Assembly: GCA_002163245.1 (NCBI GenBank)
Contig: MAAL01000078.1
Location: 1 to 64,000, forward strand
DNA from: Gammaproteobacteria bacterium 42_54_T18
GTDB taxonomy: Bacteria > Pseudomonadota > Gammaproteobacteria > Pseudomonadales > Ketobacteraceae
Direction: 5' to 3'
DNA length: 64,000 nt
This document shows positions 1 to 8,292 of the stretch, one piece after another (position 1 is the stretch's first letter; each line of letters opens with the position of its first letter). Below the pieces are notes generated by a model that was not told where the DNA came from, did no database searches, and saw only the letters and a list, made by a program, of their open reading frames with translations. A program made the translations under genes and the position numbers.

Positions 1-215
1 CACTGACATTGACTGGGGACTTTTATATATTTGCTATAAATAGTGGCTTTGAATGGGTTCGGACTTGTTCAACAACTGGATAGGTCGCGGCTACGCGACG
101 ACCTATCCTTGTCCGTTATAGCGTTACTTCAAAACAATGTAATCAAATCCCCAAAAACCAAGCCATAGTTAAATTCGTTTACTATATAATTTAGAAAAAC
201 AAAGAGGTTTTGGTC
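1..215. other. Left-edge intergenic region with compound palindrome
   Basis: No gene is visible before the first start codon at 216. Positions 78-108 hold a strong imperfect hairpin: ggatag pairs with ctatcc around an inner gtcgcg/cgcgac stem. Outer complementary pieces flank it: ggac (61-64) with gtcc (111-114), and gctataa (33-39) with ttatagc (116-122). There is no T run directly after the stem. It could be the terminator of a gene lying left of the window or a repeat element. A clean ribosome binding site (aaagagg, 201-207) leads into the gene at 216. Confidence 0.4.
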
Positions 216-1307
216 ATGACACATACATTAAAATCACTTATTTCCATTGTTATCGTTTTTTTCAGCTATATCAGTTTGACTCAGGCTGAAACTATAAGAG
301 TATTCACTTGGGAAGGCTACGTTGAACCCCACGAAGTCTCTGCTGTGAATACTCTACTAAAAGAAAAAGGTTATTCTGAATACACTGTAGAAGTAATAAA
401 ACCCTGGGCAGAAGGGCCAGAGCACATGTTCAAAGTACTAGGCGCAGGGAAAGCAGACATTTCATTTTTAACGTTAAATTATATAAAAATGCAAAGCGAT
501 AAAATCGCAAAATTATTACAACCGATTAACACCTCTTCTCCGAGACTATCTAACTTCTCAAAGCTATCCCCTTCTCTGACGGCAATCCCCATGGCTATGC
601 GCAATGATAAACCCCTATATCTTCCATGGGGAGGTGGTGCATACGGAATATGGGCAAATATGGATAAACTCAAAACATCGGATCTGCCCAGTTCTGTAAA
701 GGATCTATGGGACAAAAAATGGAAAGGGAAATTAGCACTATCAAGTGGGCAGGTTCAACCAAATATCGCCATTGCAGCGCTAGCAATGAATAAAGCACCT
801 TTCTATATCAATGACATGGCAGCCGATCGCGCGGCGTTGGCAAAAGAATCTGATAGCAATAGTCAAATACAGCTAAAAGTAAATTCACTCTACTCACAAG
901 TTGGTCAATTTTGGCCTGGAGGCCCCGACTTCTCTGACTCGAAAGTTGTCTTGGTCGCGTCCTATGGCATAGCAGCGTCAGCGGTCAATGCCAGCGGCGG
1001 TAACTGGCAGCTTATTAGTTTTAAAGAAGGCAATACGGTTTGGTTGGACACCATTAACTTTCACAAAGATATGAAAGGTCGAAAATTAGAAGCTGCTGAA
1101 ATATTCGCAAATTACTTCATTGGAAAAGCAGTTCAAGAGAGAGTCGTCAATGGATTAGGAATGGTTGCAGCCTCTTCACTTGTAGACAAAAACCCTTTGA
1201 TTGATACTAACCCAAATTTTTTCTCAGTAGATATGTTCTGGCCTCCTTACAAGAAAGCTGCCGACAACGTTATGCTTCTAGTTTCAGAGCGGGCTATGAA
1301 AAAGTAG
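216..1307 (+). CDS. Periplasmic polyamine-type extracellular solute-binding protein
   Basis: A 363-residue secreted protein of the PotD/PotF-like binding-protein class. Residues 1 to about 24 form a signal peptide ending in TQA, and the mature part opens with the strand IRVFTWEGYV, the hallmark beginning of spermidine/putrescine-binding proteins. The ATG at 216 is preferred over the in-frame TTG at 210 because aaagagg lies 8 bases ahead of it. No permease or ATPase genes accompany it, so it is an orphan. It is followed by a small unknown gene, a response regulator and a sensor fragment on the same strand, which suggests that it may report a ligand to a signalling system rather than feed a transporter. 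The ligand is unknown; family call is firm, role is inference. Confidence 0.8.
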   Translation: MTHTLKSLISIVIVFFSYISLTQAETIRVFTWEGYVEPHEVSAVNTLLKEKGYSEYTVEVIKPWAEGPEHMFKVLGAGKADISFLTLNYIKMQSDKIAKLLQPINTSSPRLSNFSKLSPSLTAIPMAMRNDKPLYLPWGGGAYGIWANMDKLKTSDLPSSVKDLWDKKWKGKLALSSGQVQPNIAIAALAMNKAPFYINDMAADRAALAKESDSNSQIQLKVNSLYSQVGQFWPGGPDFSDSKVVLVASYGIAASAVNASGGNWQLISFKEGNTVWLDTINFHKDMKGRKLEAAEIFANYFIGKAVQERVVNGLGMVAASSLVDKNPLIDTNPNFFSVDMFWPPYKKAADNVMLLVSERAMKK

Positions 1308-1385
1308 AATTGCTCTGAGTCGGAGTTCTGGGTGTGCTATGATGCGTTGACGCAAAACACACTCAGAAAACACCTAGGTTTAGCA

Positions 1386-1757
1386 ATGACATTAGACGAT
1401 ATTATCAATAAATCCTGCGTTATAGGATTAAGCTACTTTGATGGCGACGATCAATTATTAAAGCAATCAATGCTTGCAGGTAACGTTACTGCAACCGACG
1501 AAGAAAATGGAATAACCATCACTTTGATAGGTACAGATTTACCCGATAACGCCTCCGTATTTATATTACCCTCATCTCTTGCTCCGTGGTTCAATGCCCC
1601 TAAAGGGACCTATAAAGATGAGAATAGCAATGTCCTAATTGAACATCCCGACTACCTAGTAACCTGGGATATACATCGTACCCAAGAGGACAAAGAGGAA
1701 GGTGATCATGAGTGGTGGAACTGGGTAGCGAGAACCACTCCTCCCTCAGTTGGATAA
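1386..1757 (+). CDS. Hypothetical protein preceding response regulator
   Basis: A 123-residue acidic protein with no signal peptide or membrane segment; I do not recognise its family. I place the start at the ATG at 1386 rather than the in-frame GTG at 1332, because the protein-like sequence begins there (MTLDDIINKS). Its stop TAA overlaps the start of the response regulator in a TAATG arrangement at 1755-1759, so the two are probably translationally coupled and act together. The C-terminal end is rich in Trp, Glu and Asp (DHEWWNW). A cytoplasmic partner of the downstream two-component proteins is possible but not shown. Confidence 0.65.
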   Translation: MTLDDIINKSCVIGLSYFDGDDQLLKQSMLAGNVTATDEENGITITLIGTDLPDNASVFILPSSLAPWFNAPKGTYKDENSNVLIEHPDYLVTWDIHRTQEDKEEGDHEWWNWVARTTPPSVG

Positions 1758-2431
1758 TGATAGTACTGCTGGTCGAAGACAACAGCTCTCTTGCGGAACT
1801 CGTTGTTGAGTTCTTAGAAGATAGTGGGATCGAATGTGATCATGCATTTAACGGACTTAACGCAATAGAACTCGTTAAAGCCAATTCCTATGATGCTATC
1901 GTTTTAGATCTCAATCTTCCCGGGTGTGATGGTCTGGAGGTTTGCGAATCACTTCGGGGCGATGGCAATAATACGCCCTGCATAATGCTAACCGCTAGAG
2001 ATTCATTAGATGACAAATTGATGGGCTTTGCTGTCGGTGCGGACGATTACCTCATTAAACCTTTTGCCATGGCCGAGCTTGTTGCTCGCATTCAGGCGCT
2101 GACTCAGCGCAATCAACATACCAAAGTCATCCACATTGATAATCTAACAATCAATATTGCAAACAATTCCGAACGTATAGTGCATCGTGGCTCAGTAAAG
2201 ATACAGTTAAGCCCCGACGAGTGGCGCACGTTAATCACACTCGCAAAAAACAGTCCTGATGTTGTGAGTCGCACCGAATTAGAAAATTTACTCTGGCCCG
2301 ATGGAACGCCATCAGGCGATGCGTTAAAAATGGTAATTTATCGTTTAAGGAAATGTGTTGATATACCAGACTGCCTACCTTTGGTACACACTATTCGAGG
2401 TATTGGAGTTGTGTTGCGTGTGAATAGTTGA
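1757..2431 (+). CDS. OmpR/PhoB-family two-component response regulator
   Basis: A 224-residue response regulator. Residues 1 to about 115 form the receiver domain: acidic pair E7/D8, phosphoacceptor D51 in VLDLNLPG, T79 and K101 in the IKPF motif, all present. Residues from about 125 to the end form the winged-helix DNA-binding domain (SPDEWRTL, MVIYRLRKC, IRGIGVVLR). The start is the ATG at 1757, overlapping the upstream stop; an earlier in-frame codon at 1712 would lie within the neighbouring gene. The next gene encodes a membrane sensor without a kinase domain, so the cognate kinase is not evident in the window. Confidence 0.9.
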   Translation: MIVLLVEDNSSLAELVVEFLEDSGIECDHAFNGLNAIELVKANSYDAIVLDLNLPGCDGLEVCESLRGDGNNTPCIMLTARDSLDDKLMGFAVGADDYLIKPFAMAELVARIQALTQRNQHTKVIHIDNLTINIANNSERIVHRGSVKIQLSPDEWRTLITLAKNSPDVVSRTELENLLWPDGTPSGDALKMVIYRLRKCVDIPDCLPLVHTIRGIGVVLRVNS

Positions 2432-2444
2432 GGCCTAACTAAAA

Positions 2445-2936
2445 ATGAAACAGGACAGTACGTCACTTCAACAATATTTAAGAGACCGCATGGTATTATT
2501 GGGTCTAATGCTAGTCATCATATACGGCGTTGCGATGACCACACTGTATTCTTGGGGATTAGACGATGCAACCGAATTTTATTTGTTTCAAGATGCGGAA
2601 ATTGCAAAGAATAAGATAATAAATGGATTACCCTTACCTTCACCAACTCAATTCAAAAAATTTATCTACGGTAAAGAAAACCTACCCTCCAAATATGCAC
2701 TACTCAATACTGAAGAAAATGGAGAGCCGCAACTTTCCCATCTAACATTCGGCAATCGATTTGATTACATACTTCACTACCCGCTTGATACGACAGAATC
2801 TAAGACTCTATATGTTATCCACTCATTTGATTCTTCTAAAGATGCAGAGCTACCAGGGCTATCAGTCATAGAATCAGTTATTATTCTTTCTTCAATTGCC
2901 CTACTTTTTGTTTTAGTAGTAGCAACATCAGTTTAA
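2445..2936 (+). CDS. Membrane sensor lacking a kinase domain (truncated histidine kinase?)
   Basis: A 163-residue protein with a transmembrane segment at about 16-37, an extracytoplasmic region of about 100 residues, and a second transmembrane segment at about 140-162, after which it stops. This is exactly the input half of a classical sensor histidine kinase; HAMP, HisKA and HATPase parts are absent. I translated the 72 bases after the stop in the other two plus frames and found no continuation into a kinase, so a simple frameshift does not explain it. Thirteen bases separate it from the response regulator. It may be a decayed kinase that lost its 3' end, or a deliberately kinase-free sensor. 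Confidence 0.6.
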   Translation: MKQDSTSLQQYLRDRMVLLGLMLVIIYGVAMTTLYSWGLDDATEFYLFQDAEIAKNKIINGLPLPSPTQFKKFIYGKENLPSKYALLNTEENGEPQLSHLTFGNRFDYILHYPLDTTESKTLYVIHSFDSSKDAELPGLSVIESVIILSSIALLFVLVVATSV

Positions 2937-3008
2937 CGTGCAAACAGCAAGGAGACGAATTCTCTTCTACTCTAGTCTTCTCGAAAAAATGCCCGACAAC
3001 CACCTAAT

Positions 3009-3350
3009 CTACTTCGCAAGATAATAGTATAAAAATACACACCAAGAAATAGTTAACAATACCCACGGAACTACAATAGCCACCCTTGAAACAGGCTGAT
3101 TCTCTATCACCTCAACAACGTCTTCTTTTGGTTGTGATTTCTTGTTTGCTTTGTCGAGCGCGCGTACTTTGGCTTTATACTGTTTCTTATATTGGTTGAT
3201 TCCTTTTTGAATGCCTTGGGAAATTAATTTTGTTTGTTCTTTTGTCTGTCCGGGTTTCTGAGTTCCCTTTGCTATTTGAAGCGCTTCTTCTTTTGTTCTT
3301 TCTGAGATAGCATCGTTTTTTTGTGAGTTTTTTTTGGGGTACTTAGCCAT
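3009..3350 (-). CDS. DUF2956 family protein
   Basis: A 113-residue basic protein matching the gammaproteobacterial DUF2956 family: start MAKY, central signature ATQKPGQTKEQTK-like (here GTQKPGQTKEQTK) followed by IQKGI and a Lys-rich helix, and a single C-terminal transmembrane segment (VVPWVLLTISWCVFLYYYL, about 91-110). I chose the ATG at 3350 over an upstream in-frame start at 3395 because the family begins at MAKY. Function is unknown; topology suggests a tail-anchored inner-membrane protein with a cytoplasmic charged domain. It ends convergently against the truncated sensor gene. Confidence 0.8.
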   Translation of the reverse strand: MAKYPKKNSQKNDAISERTKEEALQIAKGTQKPGQTKEQTKLISQGIQKGINQYKKQYKAKVRALDKANKKSQPKEDVVEVIENQPVSRVAIVVPWVLLTISWCVFLYYYLAK

Positions 3351-3724
3351 AGTTCTATGTTTCTTCAGTATGGGTGTTGATATAGGCAAGAGCATTGAGA
3401 TTAATTTGTGAAGAGTACCTTATAGAACACACAATTCATACGTTGATTAAAAAATGTTTTAGAAAAATGATGCGTTACTAGATTTAACTGAATTATATAT
3501 TTTTGCCTAACGAACAAACATCCAAACCTGATAACCGCATTAATACAAACGACTCTTAGTAGGTTATAAAATAAACAACAAATACAGCCAAAAGCGTGCA
3601 GCGTAAATAAAAGCTGCCATAATTAATCGGCAATTGGCACGGGTGTGCCTTTTCAGATCCATGTCAATTAAGTTGTATGGCGAGATCTAAACGATAACAA
3701 TAATGAAAAAGTTTGGAGATATAC
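3351..3724. other. Intergenic region upstream of the lipoprotein gene
   Basis: Very AT-rich, with no credible small ORF. A short hairpin ggcac-gggt-gtgcc at 3636-3649 is followed by four T. This may be a weak terminator or part of the promoter of the gene at 3725. The ribosome binding site for that gene is GGAG at 3715-3718. Confidence 0.5.
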
Positions 3725-6118
3725 GTGAATATAACAATACGATCCATAAAGGCCGTGTTAGTAGTTGGCTTTCTTAGTTTTCTAGCGGGTTGTGGTGGCG
3801 ACAAAATATTGTCCCCCGAGAACGACTCTGTATCCAATGTAGCACCTGAATTTAGAATCCAATTTAAAGGGGATGTTCCTGATACTTTTGTTGCGGAAAT
3901 TAATGGTGTTGCCATCGATTCTAGTAGCTTTACCATTGACGGAAAAGAAGCCTTTGTACAAATAGATATTAATACCCTTCAAGCTGGGGACAACACCTTC
4001 GCATTAACTGACCCTAGTGATATAAGCGCTACATTCCATTTTGATCAAGTTGGCCCAGTGATTCATATGCTGGGAGCTGATGGCGTAGATCCAAGAAACG
4101 TCACTGGTTATCTCGATGACAGAGGTGGAGCAGAAAGCATCAGTATTAATGGTGTTTCACTACCTCTTGACGAAGATGGGAACTTTGCAGGTGATGTTGG
4201 AGATGCAAATATTTTTGATGCCGTTGCTACTGACATCTTTGGTTATTCCACCTCCGAGTCATACGCAAAACTAGGGCAGAGTTTTAATCCCGCTATTGCT
4301 GTTCGTGTGAACCAACAGGGATTAGATGATTCATTACCAAACGCAATTCTTCAGCTTGTAGAAGCGTTGGATTTTAATGCCTTTATCACCAACCCGATAT
4401 CAGAAAGTTGCTCAGGTGCGGTTATTGCTGACGCTTGCGGAAAATTTAGCATCAATGATATCGACCTAACACCGGGTAGTGGTGTTGATATTCAAGCGCT
4501 TTCTGGCAACAAAATACGAGCGACGATCCAATTAAGCCGACTCGATATGGATACAACTGCAACAACATTTGCTAGATGTAAAAGTTTTCTGTGTGGGGGT
4601 TCAGGTAATGTATTTGGGACTATCAATTTCAACGGTGTTACTACCGTCCAGAATACGGATATTTCCGCAGACTTTATTGTTTCAATAAACAATGGCAATG
4701 TAGAAGTAGAAATCGTAAACGGAACTCTTGATGTTGATTTGCCAGCGAATGGTTTACAAGTAGACATCGATTTTGGTGCTGTAGAAGATGTGCCTTTTGT
4801 TGGCTCGTTGCTTAATACAGTTGTTAACGGAATTATTAATGGGCTTGTGGGCATTCTATCTAGTGTCATCGTTGATATTGCCGACGGCTTTCTTGCGAGT
4901 CCTATCAGTAACTTATTAAACGACCTAATCTCTAACGTACTTCCAGACTCTATTGCAATCCCTGTTGCAGACACGACATTAAACCTAGGGTTTAGCCCAG
5001 AAGATTTCTCAACCTCCTCTGGTGGTTTTGACATTATTCTTGGTAACAGCCTTACTATTGATAGTGTAGACCCAGATGTATTGCCACCATTGGGTTCATT
5101 TTATGTAACAGGCGATGCGCCTTCCCCCTATCCATCAACAACACCTGACGGTACTGGTGTAGATTTAACAGCAACTGTTGCCGCTAATTTATTAAACCAA
5201 GTATTAACAGAAGCCTATAAAGGTGGATTGTTAAATATCACTCTTGATAGCGATGATGGAATTTCAATTGGCACAATTGGGAGTATTCCAGACTTCCCTA
5301 TTGATTTAGACGGTGTTACCAACTTGAATATCACAGTTAGCGGTAAATCTTCACCTTCTATTGAAGTCGTATCACAAACTGATGCGGCAGATGGTGTTGT
5401 TGCTGTAAACCTTCTTGATCTAACGTTAAAAGTTAACTTAGATTTTGGCGATGGCAATGGCCTACAAGAAGTTCTAAGTACAACCGTAGACCTTCAATCA
5501 CCATTTGATATTGGTGTTACTCAAGACAATACATTGACTATCGGCATTGAAGCGGTTCCTGTTGTAAAAGTACGAGAATTCCGTTTTCAGCTGAACGGTA
5601 TTACGATCAACTCTGGTACTGACGGCACAATTAGTAATCTGCTTACAACACTCGCACCGCAATTATTGCCTAAAGTATTGGATGCAATTGGCGGCATTCC
5701 AATTCCAGCAATCGCGGGTTTCACGTTGCAACTAGCTGACATTTGGAATCCAAGCGCAACAAATAATGCATTCTTGAGTTTGGGTGGTAATTTGGTTTCA
5801 GTTACCGCAGCAGCAGCAGCCCCCTTACCTTTTGTATCTGCTGAAGCTGTTGAAAAAAACTTCTCATTATTTGAGACAGTTACTAACGCTCAGAAACGTA
5901 GTGTAACTATTCTTGTTGATGGGGATAACCCAGGAGAAGAGCCATTGGAATACCGCTACCGTATAAACAGTGGCCATTGGACCATATGGAAGCAGCGTAC
6001 AAGCATTAAATTAACCTATTTGCCAGCAGGTGATAATATTATTGATGTATGTACACGCACCAACATGCTTAAAGAGGACTGCATTGAGGTTCCTGTAAGC
6101 GTACCTTTCGCACAATAG
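3725..6118 (+). CDS. Large secreted lipoprotein of unknown function
   Basis: A 797-residue protein starting at GTG 3725, six bases after GGAG. It has a lipoprotein signal peptide with lipobox LAGC (lipidated C23) and is almost free of Lys/Arg-rich stretches thereafter, as expected for an exported beta-rich protein. Residues of about 35-150 resemble Ig-like strands (AEINGVAIDSSS, FDQVGPVIH). The middle (about 350-440) carries long amphipathic hydrophobic stretches (VVNGIINGLVGILSS; ISNLLNDLISNVLP), and the C-terminal part contains LPKVLDAIGGIPIPAIAGF, a pattern that recalls tubular lipid-binding folds. I do not recognise a named family. Surface or periplasmic lipid binding is inference. It ends just ahead of a strong terminator. 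Confidence 0.65.
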   Translation: MNITIRSIKAVLVVGFLSFLAGCGGDKILSPENDSVSNVAPEFRIQFKGDVPDTFVAEINGVAIDSSSFTIDGKEAFVQIDINTLQAGDNTFALTDPSDISATFHFDQVGPVIHMLGADGVDPRNVTGYLDDRGGAESISINGVSLPLDEDGNFAGDVGDANIFDAVATDIFGYSTSESYAKLGQSFNPAIAVRVNQQGLDDSLPNAILQLVEALDFNAFITNPISESCSGAVIADACGKFSINDIDLTPGSGVDIQALSGNKIRATIQLSRLDMDTTATTFARCKSFLCGGSGNVFGTINFNGVTTVQNTDISADFIVSINNGNVEVEIVNGTLDVDLPANGLQVDIDFGAVEDVPFVGSLLNTVVNGIINGLVGILSSVIVDIADGFLASPISNLLNDLISNVLPDSIAIPVADTTLNLGFSPEDFSTSSGGFDIILGNSLTIDSVDPDVLPPLGSFYVTGDAPSPYPSTTPDGTGVDLTATVAANLLNQVLTEAYKGGLLNITLDSDDGISIGTIGSIPDFPIDLDGVTNLNITVSGKSSPSIEVVSQTDAADGVVAVNLLDLTLKVNLDFGDGNGLQEVLSTTVDLQSPFDIGVTQDNTLTIGIEAVPVVKVREFRFQLNGITINSGTDGTISNLLTTLAPQLLPKVLDAIGGIPIPAIAGFTLQLADIWNPSATNNAFLSLGGNLVSVTAAAAAPLPFVSAEAVEKNFSLFETVTNAQKRSVTILVDGDNPGEEPLEYRYRINSGHWTIWKQRTSIKLTYLPAGDNIIDVCTRTNMLKEDCIEVPVSVPFAQ

Positions 6119-6132
6119 AAACAAGCGTTAAT

Positions 6133-6169
6133 AAAAAAGCCCGAATCATATAATGATTCGGGCTTTTTT
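6133..6169. terminator. Bidirectional rho-independent terminator
   Basis: A 17-bp perfect stem (left arm 6133-6149, right arm 6153-6169) with a three-base loop, containing gcccgaatcat/atgattcgggc. It has an A run on one side and a T run on the other, so it can stop transcription from both the plus-strand lipoprotein gene and the convergent minus-strand acyl-CoA synthetase gene. Confidence 0.92.
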
Positions 6170-6190
6170 ATTTTTACATAAGAATAATTG

Positions 6191-8077
6191 CTAAAAGCGA
6201 TATCCGCCTTTATCTACTGCCACAATGATATCTTTGGTAACAGCCTCATAAGTATTATTCCCTGGCAATGCGATGTAAGCACCATCATTAAGTCGAAACG
6301 ATTCCTTTTTAAGAAGTGTTCGCTGGTACTTAAAAGTACCTGTAGCATCAACACTATTAAGCATGCGAACAAAAACAGGCAGCGCATAAGAGGGTAGCTC
6401 TCGCTTCAAATGTTCGTAAAAACCCTGGGTATCAAACTCTTGCGAATCATCTTTTAATGAAATCGCCACCATCCCTGCTCGACCATTGGTGTTGGGTATC
6501 TCTACACCATACGCAATAGATTCTGCAATAGCTGGATGCTGATTTACAATCATTTCAACTTCCGTGGTAGATACATTTTCTCCTTTCCACCGATAGGTAT
6601 CCCCTGTTCGGTCGACAAATTGTAAATGTCGGAAACCAATATCTTTTACAATATCTCCAGTATTAAACCATGCGTCCCCTTCCTTAAAGACGTTGCTAAA
6701 TACTTTACCTTCATTCTTTTTTGCATCCGTGTAACCATCAAAGGGGGTCACTTTAGTGATACGGCCTAGCAATAAACCAGGCTCACCTAGCTGCGTTTTA
6801 ATTAAATATCCACTGCTATCTTTTACAGGTAATTCAGATTCATTATCGAATACTACAGTGGCATAGGAGCCAATGGTCATACCAATGGTTTTGTCCTGGT
6901 TCAACAAGTTATAACACACAATGTTACCCTCACTTGCACCGTAGAACTCTCTGACTTCATCAATACCAAAACGACTTTTAAATTCATCCCATAAGTCTGG
7001 ACGTAACCCATTGCCGGTAACCATTCTGACCTTATGTTGAGTATCCATGTTTGTTTCAGGCTGATTTATCAAATATCGACATAGCTCACCAACATAACCA
7101 AAAGCCGTGGCATCGTATTTTCGTACATCATCCCAGAAGGCAGAAGCACTGAACTTTCGACGTAAAGCAATAGAGCCACCATTTGCGAGTGCAGGCAACC
7201 AACAAAGATACAGCGCCGTAGCGTGATAAAGAGGCAAGCATGAGTACATAGTTTCATTGCTTTCAATTCGCCCCATTACCATACCTAGACCCAAATATAT
7301 CCCCATTATTTTTTTATGTTTCTGAATAGAAGCTTTAGGAAGCCCCGTAGTTCCAGAGGTATAAACATATAAACAGGGCGAATCTGGAGTGATATTCTTT
7401 GTTTGCTCAGGATTTTCCATAGAAAAGCTGGACAATTTTTTATCCAAATTCTGGTAAAGGCCTAATTCTGACAAACCTGTATCTTTCTCAGATACTAACG
7501 TGGAGTTCTCTCTTAACCAGTCACCACCTTCATCCAGCATAACCAACCGACTTTTTATCGTCGATGCGTCATCTTTAACCGCGTCAAACGCAGCAACAAC
7601 TTCTTCGCCTGCAATAACCGCTTTTGCGGAGACCAGCGTCAGAGAGTGAGTTAAGATCTTCCCCGTTTGAGAATTGTTGATCAGCGCAGCAATTGCCCCT
7701 GTTTTGGTAATAGCAGCCATACAACAAAGATAATCAGGCCTATTTTCCATAAATAAGGCCACCACATCACCAGGCTGTATATCAAGTGATATAAGGTAAT
7801 GTGCGATTTGGTTTGCACGCTGGTTGAACTCGCGGTAACTAACTCGTTCATCATTGTATTTAATCAACGTATTGTCTGGATAGAGGTCCGCTGCATGCTC
7901 AACGGCATATGCATAATTAAGGTAGTTTTTACTACGGATTTTAGAGGCAAATCGAAGACTGTTTTTAAGCCCTTTAATAGGGCGTAACAGTTTAGGAGCC
8001 TGTTTACCCAGTGACTTGAAATCTATTACAGGTGAGGTAGCGTTATTAATAGATGAACTGCTATTACTTGAGGGCAT
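6191..8077 (-). CDS. FATP-type long/very-long-chain acyl-CoA synthetase
   Basis: A 628-residue AMP-forming acyl-CoA synthetase of the fatty-acid-transport-protein branch, activating long or very long fatty acids with ATP and CoA. Seen in the sequence: AMP-binding loop TSGTTGLPKAS at 240-250, the YGASEGN motif in the middle, the TGD motif in FNTGDIV, and the RTGDTYRWKGENVST signature, which is typical of FATP/SLC27-like enzymes rather than FadD. Start ATG 8077 is preceded by AAGGA. A Ser/Asn-rich N-terminus of about 20 residues is not part of the catalytic fold. It is divergent from the glycerol-3-phosphate dehydrogenase gene, fitting lipid and fatty-acid turnover. Confidence 0.88.
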   Translation of the reverse strand: MPSSNSSSSINNATSPVIDFKSLGKQAPKLLRPIKGLKNSLRFASKIRSKNYLNYAYAVEHAADLYPDNTLIKYNDERVSYREFNQRANQIAHYLISLDIQPGDVVALFMENRPDYLCCMAAITKTGAIAALINNSQTGKILTHSLTLVSAKAVIAGEEVVAAFDAVKDDASTIKSRLVMLDEGGDWLRENSTLVSEKDTGLSELGLYQNLDKKLSSFSMENPEQTKNITPDSPCLYVYTSGTTGLPKASIQKHKKIMGIYLGLGMVMGRIESNETMYSCLPLYHATALYLCWLPALANGGSIALRRKFSASAFWDDVRKYDATAFGYVGELCRYLINQPETNMDTQHKVRMVTGNGLRPDLWDEFKSRFGIDEVREFYGASEGNIVCYNLLNQDKTIGMTIGSYATVVFDNESELPVKDSSGYLIKTQLGEPGLLLGRITKVTPFDGYTDAKKNEGKVFSNVFKEGDAWFNTGDIVKDIGFRHLQFVDRTGDTYRWKGENVSTTEVEMIVNQHPAIAESIAYGVEIPNTNGRAGMVAISLKDDSQEFDTQGFYEHLKRELPSYALPVFVRMLNSVDATGTFKYQRTLLKKESFRLNDGAYIALPGNNTYEAVTKDIIVAVDKGGYRF

Positions 8078-8292
8078 TAATAATTCCTTAAATTGGGTGC
8101 AACTAGCCCGTCATTATAGCGTCCTTACGACAAAATACCGAAATGGCATTCCTATATTATCGACAATTCGGTGTGTCAATTTTATTTACAGTATAAATAC
8201 ATCAAGAGAAATATCTTCTATAGTACTGTTACTACTAAAGAAACCACGTCAAATTCACCTCCAACACCCACTCTAAGGAATAACCTTTACAA

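Noticed and set aside
33-122. Integron attC site
   Set aside because: The nested complementary arms resemble an attC fold, but the right arm GTTATAG does not fit GTTRRRY and the left arm lacks the AAC triplet; no integrase or cassette array is present.
2937-3008. Kinase domain continued after a frameshift in the sensor gene
   Set aside because: Both other plus-strand frames were read by hand; neither shows HAMP or HisKA-like sequence and both stop within the 72-base gap or shortly after.
3635-3650. Sigma-54 promoter (TGGCACGG...TGC)
   Set aside because: The GG and GC elements are one base too close, and the sequence is better explained as a small hairpin followed by T.
4492-5034. Minus-strand reading frame of 180 codons inside the lipoprotein gene
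   Set aside because: It lies wholly antisense to a well-supported gene, has no family resemblance and no ribosome binding site.
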